From JBEDUK01 sp040414485 (GTDB taxonomy: Bacteria; Actinomycetota; UBA4738): a stretch of DNA of 64,000 bases. The DNA is taken from contig JBEDUK010000009.1 of assembly GCA_040414485.1 (NCBI GenBank), positions 38,474 through 102,473 of the forward strand. Reading direction: 5' to 3'. Every line of letters begins with the position of its first letter. Position 1 is the first letter of the stretch. Both the position numbers and the translations under genes were made by a program. Positions 54,331 to 62,725 of the stretch are shown piece after piece. The notes below the pieces were generated by a model. The model saw nothing but the letters and a program-made list of their open reading frames with translations. It was not told where the DNA came from and made no database searches.

Positions 54331-57300
54331 TCAGGCAGCGCTCGTCAGCCGCTGTTCGGCTTCGGAGACCAGCGGCTCCGCGCCGAGGCCGGCGAACACC
54401 TCTCGCGCGTCGGCGATCGCGCGCGCGCCATCCTCGGCGCGGCCCATCGCCAGGAGGCAACGACCCGCTCCGAACAGGGCCTGGCCACGCTCCAGCGCGT
54501 GGCCGAACGCCGTCCATCCCTCCGCGGCGCGCAGGTACAGAGTCCGCGCCTGGTCGAGTTCACTGCGAGCCTCCGCCACGGCCGCCGCAGCCGAGTCCAC
54601 CGCCAGGCAGTTTCGTGGAATGGACTGGGGTACTGAGCCCGCGAACCGCTCGACCACCGCCGCGTCACCGGCGGCGCACGCCACCCGTGCGAGGTCGGGC
54701 AGATACCAGGCGAGCATGTCGGATCCCGCGTCTTCGGTCGCCTCGAAGGCCTCCTTGGCCAGTGCGCCCGCTTCGGCCGCCCGTCCGGCCGCACCGGTGG
54801 CGACCGAGCCGGCCGTCAGCGCGCCCACGAGGACCTGCGGATCGCCGATCGAACGGACCCGCGCCGACAACGGCTGCCATTCGGCCGCGGTCAGCGCGCC
54901 CCGATAGGCCAGGACGTACGCTCGGATGGACTCCGCGAACGCCTGGTCGTATCCGGCCCCTCGACCCCCGGCCGCCCGGGCGACCTCCTCGCCGGACCGA
55001 AGCACCTCGTCCCACTCCCCAAGGTCCGCCAGCGCGAGCAGGCTGGTGATGCGCATCCAGGACGCCATCTCCTGAAGGCCCCGGTCGTCGGCGAACGCGA
55101 TCCCTTCCTCGTAGCACTCGAGCGCCTGCCGTGGACCTTCGACCATCCGAAGATGCAGGCCCAGGTTGTTATAGATGACCGCGGCTGGCCGTCCGAGGCC
55201 GAGCCGGAGCGCATCGGCCAGCGCGCCTCGCTCCTCCTCGAGCCCGTCGCGGTCCCCGAGGCTCAAGCGGGAGTAACCGTGGAAGCCGCGCGCGCGAACC
55301 TCCTGCTCGAGGTCTCCGGCCTCGCGGGCCAATTCGATGGCCCGGCTGGACGCGTCGATCGCCTCCTCGTGGCGCCCGGACGTCATCAACGTCCCCGCCT
55401 CCTCGGTGACCGCGCGGATGAGGGCGGGCCGGCGAGGCCCGGTCTCCAACGTCGTCAGCGCGCTCGAAAGAAGATCGCGGGCTCGGGCGGTGTCTCCCCG
55501 GTACTGGACGACCTTGAACAGGCCCACGGTCGCGTCGGCGGCGTCGAGGTCGCGTCCCGCGGCCGACAGATCTTCGAGGGCCGCCTCGAAGAAACGCTCG
55601 GCTTCCTCCAGCCGTCCGCCCTCGAACGCCGCGCGCCCGAGTGCCGACAGCACGTCCGGCCGCCGATCGGTTCCCGGGGGCGAGAGCAACAGTGCGGCAT
55701 GGAGATGGCTCTCGGCGCGCGTGACGTCGATGGACATGGCCTGCCTCGCGGCTGCCAACAGGTACCGCCGCGCATCGTCCTGCAGGTCGCGAACTCCCTC
55801 GGTCACCCCGGACGCATGCAGCAACTCCAGCGCGCGCATGGCGTGGTGGGCCAGGATCTCCGCGTGATCGGGCACCCGTTCCGAGGCCATCTCTTCGATC
55901 CACCGCGCGGTGCGCCTGTGCCGTTCGGCCCTGGCGGCGCGGGGGATCTGGCTGTACGCGACATCGCGCACCAGGATGTGCGAGAACGAGTACTCGGGCT
56001 GGTCACGGATCGAGGACACCGGCGCCCGTTCGATCAGTTCCTTGTCGGCGAGCTCGTCGAGCGCACGCCCGACATCCAGCGGGCCCCTGCCTCCGACCGC
56101 CTCGAGCGCATCGGGCCAGAACACCTTGCCGATGACGGCGGCGTCCTGGAGCACAGCCTTGTGTTCCGCCGTGAGGGTGTCCAGGCGGGCGGCGATGACC
56201 GCCTGGATGGTCGGCGGGAAGGCGGACTCGGCCAGATCGACCCGCGTTCGGCCCCGCTCGACCAGCCCCCGATCGCGAAGCATGCGAACGAACTCCTCCG
56301 TGTAGAGGGGGTTGCCTCCCGCGCGTTCGATGAGCGCCGTCTGCGTCTCGGTCGTCATAACCGTCCGCTCCAGCAGTGCGGAGATCAGGGCAGCGATGTC
56401 CTCGGCTCGGAGAGGAAGCAGCGGGAGCGTCGTCGCGTTCGGCACCCCGCCGCTCCAATCGGGTCGTCGCTCGTACAGCTCCGGACGCGCCGCCACGACC
56501 AGCAGCAGCGGCAGGTCCGTGGCGTCGTCGGTCAGATCGGCCAGGAAATCGAGCATCGCGTCATCGGCCCAGTGCATGTCCTCGAAGACAAGGACGACCG
56601 GGCGCGTCCGGGCCATCGACCGGATGAAGCGCCGGCACGCGACGAACAGCTCCGCGCGGTCGACGTCGGCCGCGCTCCTCATGCCGACCAATGGTCCGAG
56701 CCGCGTGAGGAACCAGGCACGCTCCCCCTCATTTGGGACGAGGGCCTCGATGGCGCCGGAGAGCTTCGCTTCCACGGTTTGGGGCGGGTCGGATTCCAGG
56801 ATGCCCGCATTCGACCGGACGATCTCGCGCAACGGCCAGAACGTGATGCCGTCGCCGTAGGGGAGGCACCGCCCGGCGAGCCAGACGGGCGCATCCGCGC
56901 CCAGCGCGGCACGAAGCTCATCGAGCAGCCGTGTCTTTCCGAGGCCGGCCTGCCCGGTGACGGTGGCGAGCTGGACCACCCGGCGTCGAACGGACCGGCG
57001 ATACAGATCTTCGAGGAAGGCCAGCTCGGACGTCCGCCCGACGAACGGCGTGGCCATCGTCACCGCAGCCTCCATCCCCGCGGGAAACGCGCTTCTGGGC
57101 GCGACGGCCCGGTGGATCGCGAGGGGTTCGGCCTTCCCCTTCACCCGGACGAGCCCGAGGTCGAGGTAGTCGAACAGGTCACGGGTGAGATCGAACGTCG
57201 AGTCCGCGACCGCGACCGTGCCCCCGGAGGCGGCCGACTGGATGCGTGCGGCGGTGTTGACGACGTCGCCGGTGACCGCCTCGCCGATCTGCGGGCCGCG

Positions 57301-57735
57301 GCCCAGCGCGATCACAGCCTCGCCGGTGGCGATCCCCACGCGGGCCACGAGGTCGAGCCCGGGTCGCGCCTCGTTCAGGTCGGCCATCGCCTCCTGGATC
57401 GCCAGGCCGGATCTGACCGCGCGTTCGGGGTCGTCCTCATGGGCGATCGGCGCGCCGAAGACACCGAGCCCCGCGTCGCCGACGAACTTGTCGAGCGTGC
57501 CGCCGAAGCGCTCGATCTCCCGCTGGACCCGGGTGTGGAACGGGCGCAGGGTCGCCTTCACGTCCTCAGGGTCCGCCTGGTCCGACCGCTCGGTGAAGCC
57601 GGCCAGGTCGCAGAACAGGATGGTCACGAGGCGCCGCTCCTCCGCCGGGGACCGGGCGCTCTCGAGCTGCCAGCCACAGTTGAAGCAGAAGCGCGCCTGC
57701 GGAGGATTGATCTGACCGCACCGAGGACAGGCCAC
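54331..57735 (-). CDS. Zinc ribbon - class III cyclase - AAA ATPase - TPR protein
   Basis: About 1134 residues from GTG 57735. Residues 3-24: zinc ribbon, CPRCGQINPPQARFCFNCG. About 37-220: cyclase domain with FCDLAGFT, LDKFVGDAGLGVFG and VVNTAARIQ, so both metal Asp, the Lys and the Asn/Arg pair are kept. About 250-520: ATPase of the STAND/AAA type, Walker A TGQAGLGKTRLL, Walker B LVFEDMHWADDAML and the sensor/winged helix part. The rest is TPR-like. Such proteins are common in Chloroflexota and actinomycetes; the cyclase probably responds to ATPase/TPR-sensed ligands. The TAG of the preceding gene lies 11 bp upstream. Confidence 0.87.
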   Translation of the reverse strand: MACPRCGQINPPQARFCFNCGWQLESARSPAEERRLVTILFCDLAGFTERSDQADPEDVKATLRPFHTRVQREIERFGGTLDKFVGDAGLGVFGAPIAHEDDPERAVRSGLAIQEAMADLNEARPGLDLVARVGIATGEAVIALGRGPQIGEAVTGDVVNTAARIQSAASGGTVAVADSTFDLTRDLFDYLDLGLVRVKGKAEPLAIHRAVAPRSAFPAGMEAAVTMATPFVGRTSELAFLEDLYRRSVRRRVVQLATVTGQAGLGKTRLLDELRAALGADAPVWLAGRCLPYGDGITFWPLREIVRSNAGILESDPPQTVEAKLSGAIEALVPNEGERAWFLTRLGPLVGMRSAADVDRAELFVACRRFIRSMARTRPVVLVFEDMHWADDAMLDFLADLTDDATDLPLLLVVAARPELYERRPDWSGGVPNATTLPLLPLRAEDIAALISALLERTVMTTETQTALIERAGGNPLYTEEFVRMLRDRGLVERGRTRVDLAESAFPPTIQAVIAARLDTLTAEHKAVLQDAAVIGKVFWPDALEAVGGRGPLDVGRALDELADKELIERAPVSSIRDQPEYSFSHILVRDVAYSQIPRAARAERHRRTARWIEEMASERVPDHAEILAHHAMRALELLHASGVTEGVRDLQDDARRYLLAAARQAMSIDVTRAESHLHAALLLSPPGTDRRPDVLSALGRAAFEGGRLEEAERFFEAALEDLSAAGRDLDAADATVGLFKVVQYRGDTARARDLLSSALTTLETGPRRPALIRAVTEEAGTLMTSGRHEEAIDASSRAIELAREAGDLEQEVRARGFHGYSRLSLGDRDGLEEERGALADALRLGLGRPAAVIYNNLGLHLRMVEGPRQALECYEEGIAFADDRGLQEMASWMRITSLLALADLGEWDEVLRSGEEVARAAGGRGAGYDQAFAESIRAYVLAYRGALTAAEWQPLSARVRSIGDPQVLVGALTAGSVATGAAGRAAEAGALAKEAFEATEDAGSDMLAWYLPDLARVACAAGDAAVVERFAGSVPQSIPRNCLAVDSAAAAVAEARSELDQARTLYLRAAEGWTAFGHALERGQALFGAGRCLLAMGRAEDGARAIADAREVFAGLGAEPLVSEAEQRLTSAA

Positions 57736-57746
57736 GGGAGCCGCGC

Positions 57747-60641
57747 CTACCCGGTTGCGTCGCCGGCGGGCGCCGGCTCGTTCGTGGCCTCGATCGAGCC
57801 ATCGCCGCCCGAAGCGGACGGCATGCCCAGGCCGGCCATGAGGCGCTGTGCGGTGGCGAAGCCATCCTCCGCCTCGGCCGTCCGGCCGATGGCGGCCAGG
57901 CAGCGGGCCGCGCCCTCGAGCGCCAGCGCCCGTTCGAGGACGAAGCCGAAGTCCTCCCATCCCGCGGCTGCGGCGCCGTACAGGCCGGCCGCCTCCTCAT
58001 GGCCGCCGTCTCCCTCGACCAGGGCGGCGCGAGCCGATTCCGCGCTGTACCGTCCCCGCGGCGTCGCCTGGTCGGCATCGTCGAGCAGGCGTACGGCCGC
58101 ATCCTGCCGGCCGGCCCACAGCAGGATCCGGACGGAAAGGGCCAGGAAGAGCTCGCTCGCCCACCGCCCACCGGTCCTTCGGGTGATGAGCTCCTCGATC
58201 AGCTCGGCTGCCAGCGCCGGATCGCGCTGGGCCTGGGCCACCAGCCCGGCGACCGCGAGCGCGGGGATGAGGGCCTGCGGGTCGTCGATCTCGCGCGCCT
58301 GCGGAAGGAACTCGCCCACCAGGGAGGCGGCGCGATCGACATCGCCTCGGAGAACGTGCACCTCCGCTTCGGTGAGCCGCGCGGCGAGTCCGAACTGCGT
58401 CAGTCCGCCGTGCGCACGCTCCCATTCGACGGCCGCCGCGGCTTCCTCGAGCAGCTCGTCCCACCGGCCGAGCTCGAACAGCGGACCCACCGCCCAACCC
58501 CGAGCCCACATAGACATGCCGGTGAGCCCGCGGCGTTCGGCCAGCGCCTGCGCCGAGCGGTACAGCTCGAGCGCCGCCGCGGGACCTTCGACCGGGAGCA
58601 CGAACGTCCCGAGGTTGATGTAGGCCCGAACGACCTCCTGCCCCAGCCCGAGGTCCAGCGCCATCGCGAGCGCCGCGCGCAGATCCTCCAGGCCGCCCTG
58701 GTCGCCGAGGTCACAGCGGGCCATCCCTCTGACTTCGAGGGCGCGTTCTCTGCGTTCCGGCAGATCGAGCTCGTCGGCAATCGCGAGGACCTTCTCGCAC
58801 CAACGCAGCGCTTCCTCCGAGCGCCCGGCCAGGAAGCGGTCGGCTGCCACCATCGCGTATCCGAGCGCCAGCACCTCGCCGCGCTCCTCGCGCTCGAGCA
58901 CGGCGATGCCCTCTGCGAGGACCTCACGAGCCCGTCCCGTGATCCCTTGGTTCCAGAGTGCATACGACAGGTCGAGCATGGCCTCGCCGGCCGCTGCCGT
59001 GTCGCCGGCCGAGACCGAGGCGGCGATCACGTCGTCGTATCGCCTCGCGGCCTCCTCGAAGTCGCCCATCAGCGAGACCGCGCGGGCGACCCGGCCCAGC
59101 ACGGACCGACGCAGCGGATGGTCGGGCGGGCACAGTTCAAGGGCTCTCTCGTAGGACTGCCGGGCGCGGACCACGTCGAACCCGAGAGCACGGTCTCCGG
59201 CGACTTCCAGGTGCTCCACGGCACGCTCGGCCAGGCGACGAGCGTCGAGATCCCCTCGTTCATCCGCGGGAAGCGTGGCCGCCAGGTCCGCGGCACGCTC
59301 GAAGTGATGGGCGAGCATGTCGGTCTGTTCGCCGATGCGGGCGCCCGCCTGTTCGATCCATTCGGCCGCAGCCGAATGCTCCGACGCGAGCTCATCTGGA
59401 GGGATCGAGCCGTAGGCGACGTCTCGGATCAGGCCGTTGGTGAACACGAACTCCTGGTCGCCGGCCGGCCGGAGCGCGTCGACCCGACCCTGCTGAACCG
59501 GCCGGATCAGGCCGCCACGGGCAAGCTCCTGCAGGCCGTCGCGGACATCCTCCTCGTCTCTGCCCGCGACGGCGGCGACCGCGCCGACCCAGAACTGCCG
59601 CCCGACGACGGCCGCGTCCATGACGATGTGACGGCGATCCGGAGGAAGGTCGGCGAGCCGGGATTCGATGAGGGATCGAAGCGATCGCGGCACGGGGATG
59701 GCGCCATCGGCCTCCAGCGCAGCGTCGGTGCGGCCCTCCGCTGCTCGGCCGGCCCCGTCCGCTGAACCCGGGCGGTCGATGTGATCGACCGGCGATGTCC
59801 TGCCGGCGACGAGCCTCATGAACTGCTCCGCGAACAGCGGGATGCCGCCGGAGCGTTCGATCAGGTCACGCTTGGTGATCGGGTCGAGCGAACCGGGGCA
59901 GTCGCCGGACTCGATCAGGCCGTCGAGGAGCTCAGCGGTCTCGCTCTCGTTGAGCGGCGAAAGAGACAGTGCCATCGACAGCCGCTTCCCACCGCCCCAG
60001 TCCGGGGATCGGTCGTAGAGATCCGGCCGCGCCAGACAGATGACCATGAGGTTCGCCCCTGCCGAGGCATCGACGAGAAAACGGATGAAGCCGAGGAGCG
60101 CGGGTTCGGCCCACTGCAGGTCACGAAAGACCAGGATCAGGGAGCCGTTGGCGCGGGCGGTGCCGACTAGGAACGTCTGCCATGCCGCGAACCACTCGCT
60201 CTGGTCCACGCCCTGAAGGAGGCGAGGGAGCTCCGCGCTGACGCCGATCAGCGGGGCCAGCCTGGCGATGACCCAGTCCCGTTCGGCCTCCTCCGGCACG
60301 GCATCCTCGACGGAGGCGACGATCTTGCGATGCACTTCGCCCGGCGCGTCGCCGGGTGCGATCCCGATGTGGGTCCGCACCATCTGCCTCAGCGCCCGGA
60401 ACGAAACCCCGAGCCCGGATCGCGTGCATCGCCCCCGCAGAACCGCGGCGTCGATACCGTCCGCCTCGAGCGCAGTGACGAACTCGGCGACCAGTCGGCC
60501 CTTGCCGACGCCCGCCTCGCCGGTCACGGTGACGAGGTGGGGCGAGCCCCCGCCGACTCGATTGAAGACAAGGCGAAGCAAGTCGAGTTCATCGCCCCTG
60601 CCGACGAACGGACTCGGCGAGACGTTCGGATTCTGGGACAC
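57747..60641 (-). CDS. AAA/STAND ATPase-TPR protein with degraded nucleotide site
   Basis: About 964 residues from GTG 60641 (other starts: ATG 60704, or ATG 60764, which overlaps the upstream stop as TGATG). N-terminal ATPase domain, SPFVGRGDELDLLRLVF; then Walker A reads TGEAGVGKGRLV, with Gly instead of the usual Thr/Ser, and Walker B reads ILVFRDLQWAEP, with Arg for the acidic residue before D and Glu for D in WAD. The paralogue next to it has GKTR and FEDMHWAD. The remaining 600 residues are TPR-like (FERAADLAATLP, SYERALELCPP). There is no cyclase or zinc ribbon. It may bind nucleotide without hydrolysing it, or serve as a partner of the next protein. Confidence 0.78.
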   Translation of the reverse strand: MSQNPNVSPSPFVGRGDELDLLRLVFNRVGGGSPHLVTVTGEAGVGKGRLVAEFVTALEADGIDAAVLRGRCTRSGLGVSFRALRQMVRTHIGIAPGDAPGEVHRKIVASVEDAVPEEAERDWVIARLAPLIGVSAELPRLLQGVDQSEWFAAWQTFLVGTARANGSLILVFRDLQWAEPALLGFIRFLVDASAGANLMVICLARPDLYDRSPDWGGGKRLSMALSLSPLNESETAELLDGLIESGDCPGSLDPITKRDLIERSGGIPLFAEQFMRLVAGRTSPVDHIDRPGSADGAGRAAEGRTDAALEADGAIPVPRSLRSLIESRLADLPPDRRHIVMDAAVVGRQFWVGAVAAVAGRDEEDVRDGLQELARGGLIRPVQQGRVDALRPAGDQEFVFTNGLIRDVAYGSIPPDELASEHSAAAEWIEQAGARIGEQTDMLAHHFERAADLAATLPADERGDLDARRLAERAVEHLEVAGDRALGFDVVRARQSYERALELCPPDHPLRRSVLGRVARAVSLMGDFEEAARRYDDVIAASVSAGDTAAAGEAMLDLSYALWNQGITGRAREVLAEGIAVLEREERGEVLALGYAMVAADRFLAGRSEEALRWCEKVLAIADELDLPERRERALEVRGMARCDLGDQGGLEDLRAALAMALDLGLGQEVVRAYINLGTFVLPVEGPAAALELYRSAQALAERRGLTGMSMWARGWAVGPLFELGRWDELLEEAAAAVEWERAHGGLTQFGLAARLTEAEVHVLRGDVDRAASLVGEFLPQAREIDDPQALIPALAVAGLVAQAQRDPALAAELIEELITRRTGGRWASELFLALSVRILLWAGRQDAAVRLLDDADQATPRGRYSAESARAALVEGDGGHEEAAGLYGAAAAGWEDFGFVLERALALEGAARCLAAIGRTAEAEDGFATAQRLMAGLGMPSASGGDGSIEATNEPAPAGDATG

Positions 60642-60763
60642 GACGCTTCGGACCACCGCGGCGCCCACTCTAGTCGGGGTCCCTGAGCACCCGTGCCCCC
60701 ACATCTTCGACGGAGGTCCCGGTCTGAAGGGGACCTTCGGCTCTCGTTTGAGGGTGCGTGGCA

Positions 60764-61432
60764 TCAGGCGCGCGCGCTTGGGGAGTCGGCGAGGATCCGC
60801 TGGAGCTCGTCGGCGCGGCGCCGGTCCTTCGGCCGATCGGTGGCGCGCCGCATCGCGATCAGGTCTTCGATCATGAGATAGCGGACAAGCGCACCGTCGA
60901 CCTCCGTCTCCGTGGCCCGTTGGAGGAACGGCGTGACGTCCAGCTTCTTGCCCCACGGCAGGCGCGGTGTGCAGCAGTCGCCCGAGGCGGTCCGCGTTCG
61001 GAACTGAACCTTCGGCAATCCGAACGCGTGCTCGAACCCGACGTTCGCGCCGGCGTCGTCCGTGAGCGTCGCGCCGAGCGACCTGAAGGCCGCGGCCATC
61101 GCCGGCGCATCCTCCGGCGCGCCGGACCACAGGAGGTCCAGGTCGCCGGTCGGTTCGGTCGAGCCGTGCAGGATGCCCGCGACCTGGCCGATGACGACCG
61201 CTTCGCCGCCGTGCTCGGCGAGTGCCCTGAGAACGGGAAGGGGATCGAAGCCCACGGCGTCGTCGCTGTCGATCGTTCCCCGGTCGCCGGCGGCGGCTTC
61301 GTCGTGGGACACGCCCGTTCGCGTCCGGCCTGCCGTCTCCCTTCGGATCGCCTCGAGCGCCGCGCGCAGGCGCGCGGCGGGCGCAGATCGCGCGGCCACG
61401 CCCTCCTCAGCCGAGGGCCGCGGCGAGGACAT
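60764..61432 (-). CDS. Nucleotidyltransferase-fold protein
   Basis: About 222 residues. It contains an MNT/NTase-like core: VVIGQVAGILHGSTEPTGDLDLLWSG with the Gly-rich start and the DxD metal pair, followed by an LPWGKKLDVTPFLQRA segment and VRYLMIEDLIAMR, as in minimal nucleotidyltransferases. The catalytic residues needed for metal binding are visible, but I cannot name the substrate. Its start is uncertain: ATG 61468, ATG 61432 or GTG 61399, the last just behind the upstream stop. It is followed directly by the ATPase gene. An antitoxin-type AMPylator is one possible role, but no partner toxin is seen. Confidence 0.6.
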   Translation of the reverse strand: MSSPRPSAEEGVAARSAPAARLRAALEAIRRETAGRTRTGVSHDEAAAGDRGTIDSDDAVGFDPLPVLRALAEHGGEAVVIGQVAGILHGSTEPTGDLDLLWSGAPEDAPAMAAAFRSLGATLTDDAGANVGFEHAFGLPKVQFRTRTASGDCCTPRLPWGKKLDVTPFLQRATETEVDGALVRYLMIEDLIAMRRATDRPKDRRRADELQRILADSPSARA

Positions 61433-62297
61433 CGCCCCAATGCTTGGCGGTTCCGAAGTGTCCGGCATCCGGCCACACCGTCAGATGGCCCTGCGGAAAG
61501 GCGGCGGCCGCGCGTTCGAATTCCGCCTGGGGAACGCTCCTGTCCTGGGCGCCGTGCCACAGCCGGACCGGCATCTCGACGTCGCTGAACGTGAATCCCC
61601 ACGGCGCGAGAAGCGCGACCCAGTCTGACGCAGCCCCGATGGAACCCTGCTTGAGGCCTTCGCGGATCGAAGCGAACAGCCCCCCAACGGACTCCTGGTC
61701 CGTGAGCAGCCATCGGTCCCCGTCCGGAAGGGCGTCCAGCCCAATCAGCGAGTCCGGGTCCCGGATCGTGTCGTCGGCCCACTGACGAAGTTCGTCCGCA
61801 TATCGGAGCGTCGCCTCGGCCGGACCGAGCCGCTCGATCATGTCGATGAGTTGGGCATCGTCCTCGTGGATCTCGCCGTCCGCGTTCGCCGGCCCGAGGC
61901 CGTACACAAGGCTCATGCTGTTGGTCAGGCACACGCCCGTGAGCCGCTCCGGCATCGCCGCCGCCAGCGCGGCCGCGTAAGGCGCGCCGCCCGACCAGCC
62001 CACCACACCGAATCGATCGATGCCGAGCGCGGCGGTCAATGCTGCGATGTCGCCGGCCCCGGCGCCTACCGGCCTGCCGGGCAGTGCGGTCGACCCTCCG
62101 TAGCCCGGCCGGTCGACGGTCACCAGGCGCACGCCACGCTCCGAGGTGAGGGCTTCGCCTGGCCACCAGAGGCGCGAGCCGGGGCTGCCGTGGAATGCGA
62201 GCACGGCCGGCCCGTCGGGATCTCCCCACTCACAGAAGGCGAGGTCGCGACCGTCGTCCAGGACGACGTTCGAATCGCGTCGTGGCGAGCCCGACAT
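61407..62297 (-). CDS. Alpha/beta hydrolase
   Basis: 296 residues (ATG 62297; GTG 62300 is the alternative). Alpha/beta hydrolase fold: LAFHGSPGSRLWW (oxyanion His-Gly), GVVGWSGGAPYAAALAA with the nucleophile Ser in GWSGG, the acid in RLWHGAQDRSVP and the catalytic His in DAGHFGTAKHW. Similar to proteins of the proline-iminopeptidase/esterase branch. No signal peptide. Substrate unknown. It is followed by the nucleotidyltransferase gene, which overlaps its end. Confidence 0.85.
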   Translation of the reverse strand: MSGSPRRDSNVVLDDGRDLAFCEWGDPDGPAVLAFHGSPGSRLWWPGEALTSERGVRLVTVDRPGYGGSTALPGRPVGAGAGDIAALTAALGIDRFGVVGWSGGAPYAAALAAAMPERLTGVCLTNSMSLVYGLGPANADGEIHEDDAQLIDMIERLGPAEATLRYADELRQWADDTIRDPDSLIGLDALPDGDRWLLTDQESVGGLFASIREGLKQGSIGAASDWVALLAPWGFTFSDVEMPVRLWHGAQDRSVPQAEFERAAAAFPQGHLTVWPDAGHFGTAKHWGDVLAAALG

Positions 62298-62321
62298 CAC
62301 TTCGTCGCGTCGGCGCTAGCT

Positions 62322-62374
62322 CGAACGCTCCGCTTGCGAGCGCTTGTTCACTGCGAACGCTCCGCTTGCGAGCG
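62322..62374. repeat. Duplicated 21-bp inverted repeat at the end of the VOC gene
   Basis: CGAACGCTCCGCTTGCGAGCG occurs at 62322-62342 and again at 62354-62374, offset 32 bp. Each copy can fold back: CGAACGCTC...GAGCGTTCG, a 9-bp stem. The second copy encodes the last residues of the VOC protein and the first lies in the short gap to the hydrolase gene. It looks like a terminator or mobile hairpin element. Confidence 0.7.
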
Positions 62375-62725
62375 TTCGACACAGAACTCGTTGCCCTCGG
62401 GGTCGAGCATCACCACGAACCCCGTCCCGGTCTCGGCGTTCCTGAAGTCCGCGTACACCGTCGCGCCGAGTCCCTTCAGCCGCTCGACCTCCTCGTCGCG
62501 CGTGGTCCGCGGCGTCAGGTCGAAATGCACCCTGTTCTTCGCCGACTTGCCTTCGGGCACGACCAGGAACAGCAGACCTCGCCGGCCGTCGCCCCCCGGC
62601 TCGGGGAACCAGGCGCTCTCCTCGTCAGAGGAGATCTCGCCGTCGTATTCGAAGACCCCGGCCCAGAACGTCGCCATCGCGGCCGGGTCGGCGGAGTCGA
62701 ACGTGGTGTTGGCCACGTAGCTCAC
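62348..62725 (-). CDS. VOC superfamily protein (glyoxalase/bleomycin-resistance fold)
   Basis: 125 residues from GTG 62725, which overlaps the aminotransferase stop. One VOC unit: NTTFDSADPAAMATFWAGVF, then LLFLVVPEGKSAKNRVHFDLTP with a metal-type His, GATVYADF, GFVVMLDPEGNEFCVE with the C-terminal Glu. Similar to the many small glyoxalase-like proteins. The final residues, ERSQAERSQ, come from a repetitive hairpin sequence, not the fold itself. Substrate unknown. Confidence 0.85.
   Translation of the reverse strand: MSYVANTTFDSADPAAMATFWAGVFEYDGEISSDEESAWFPEPGGDGRRGLLFLVVPEGKSAKNRVHFDLTPRTTRDEEVERLKGLGATVYADFRNAETGTGFVVMLDPEGNEFCVERSQAERSQ

Noticed and set aside
60764..61432. Toxin-antitoxin system with the nucleotidyltransferase-like protein
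   Set aside because: No HEPN or AbiEi-type partner is adjacent; the neighbours are a hydrolase and a large ATPase.
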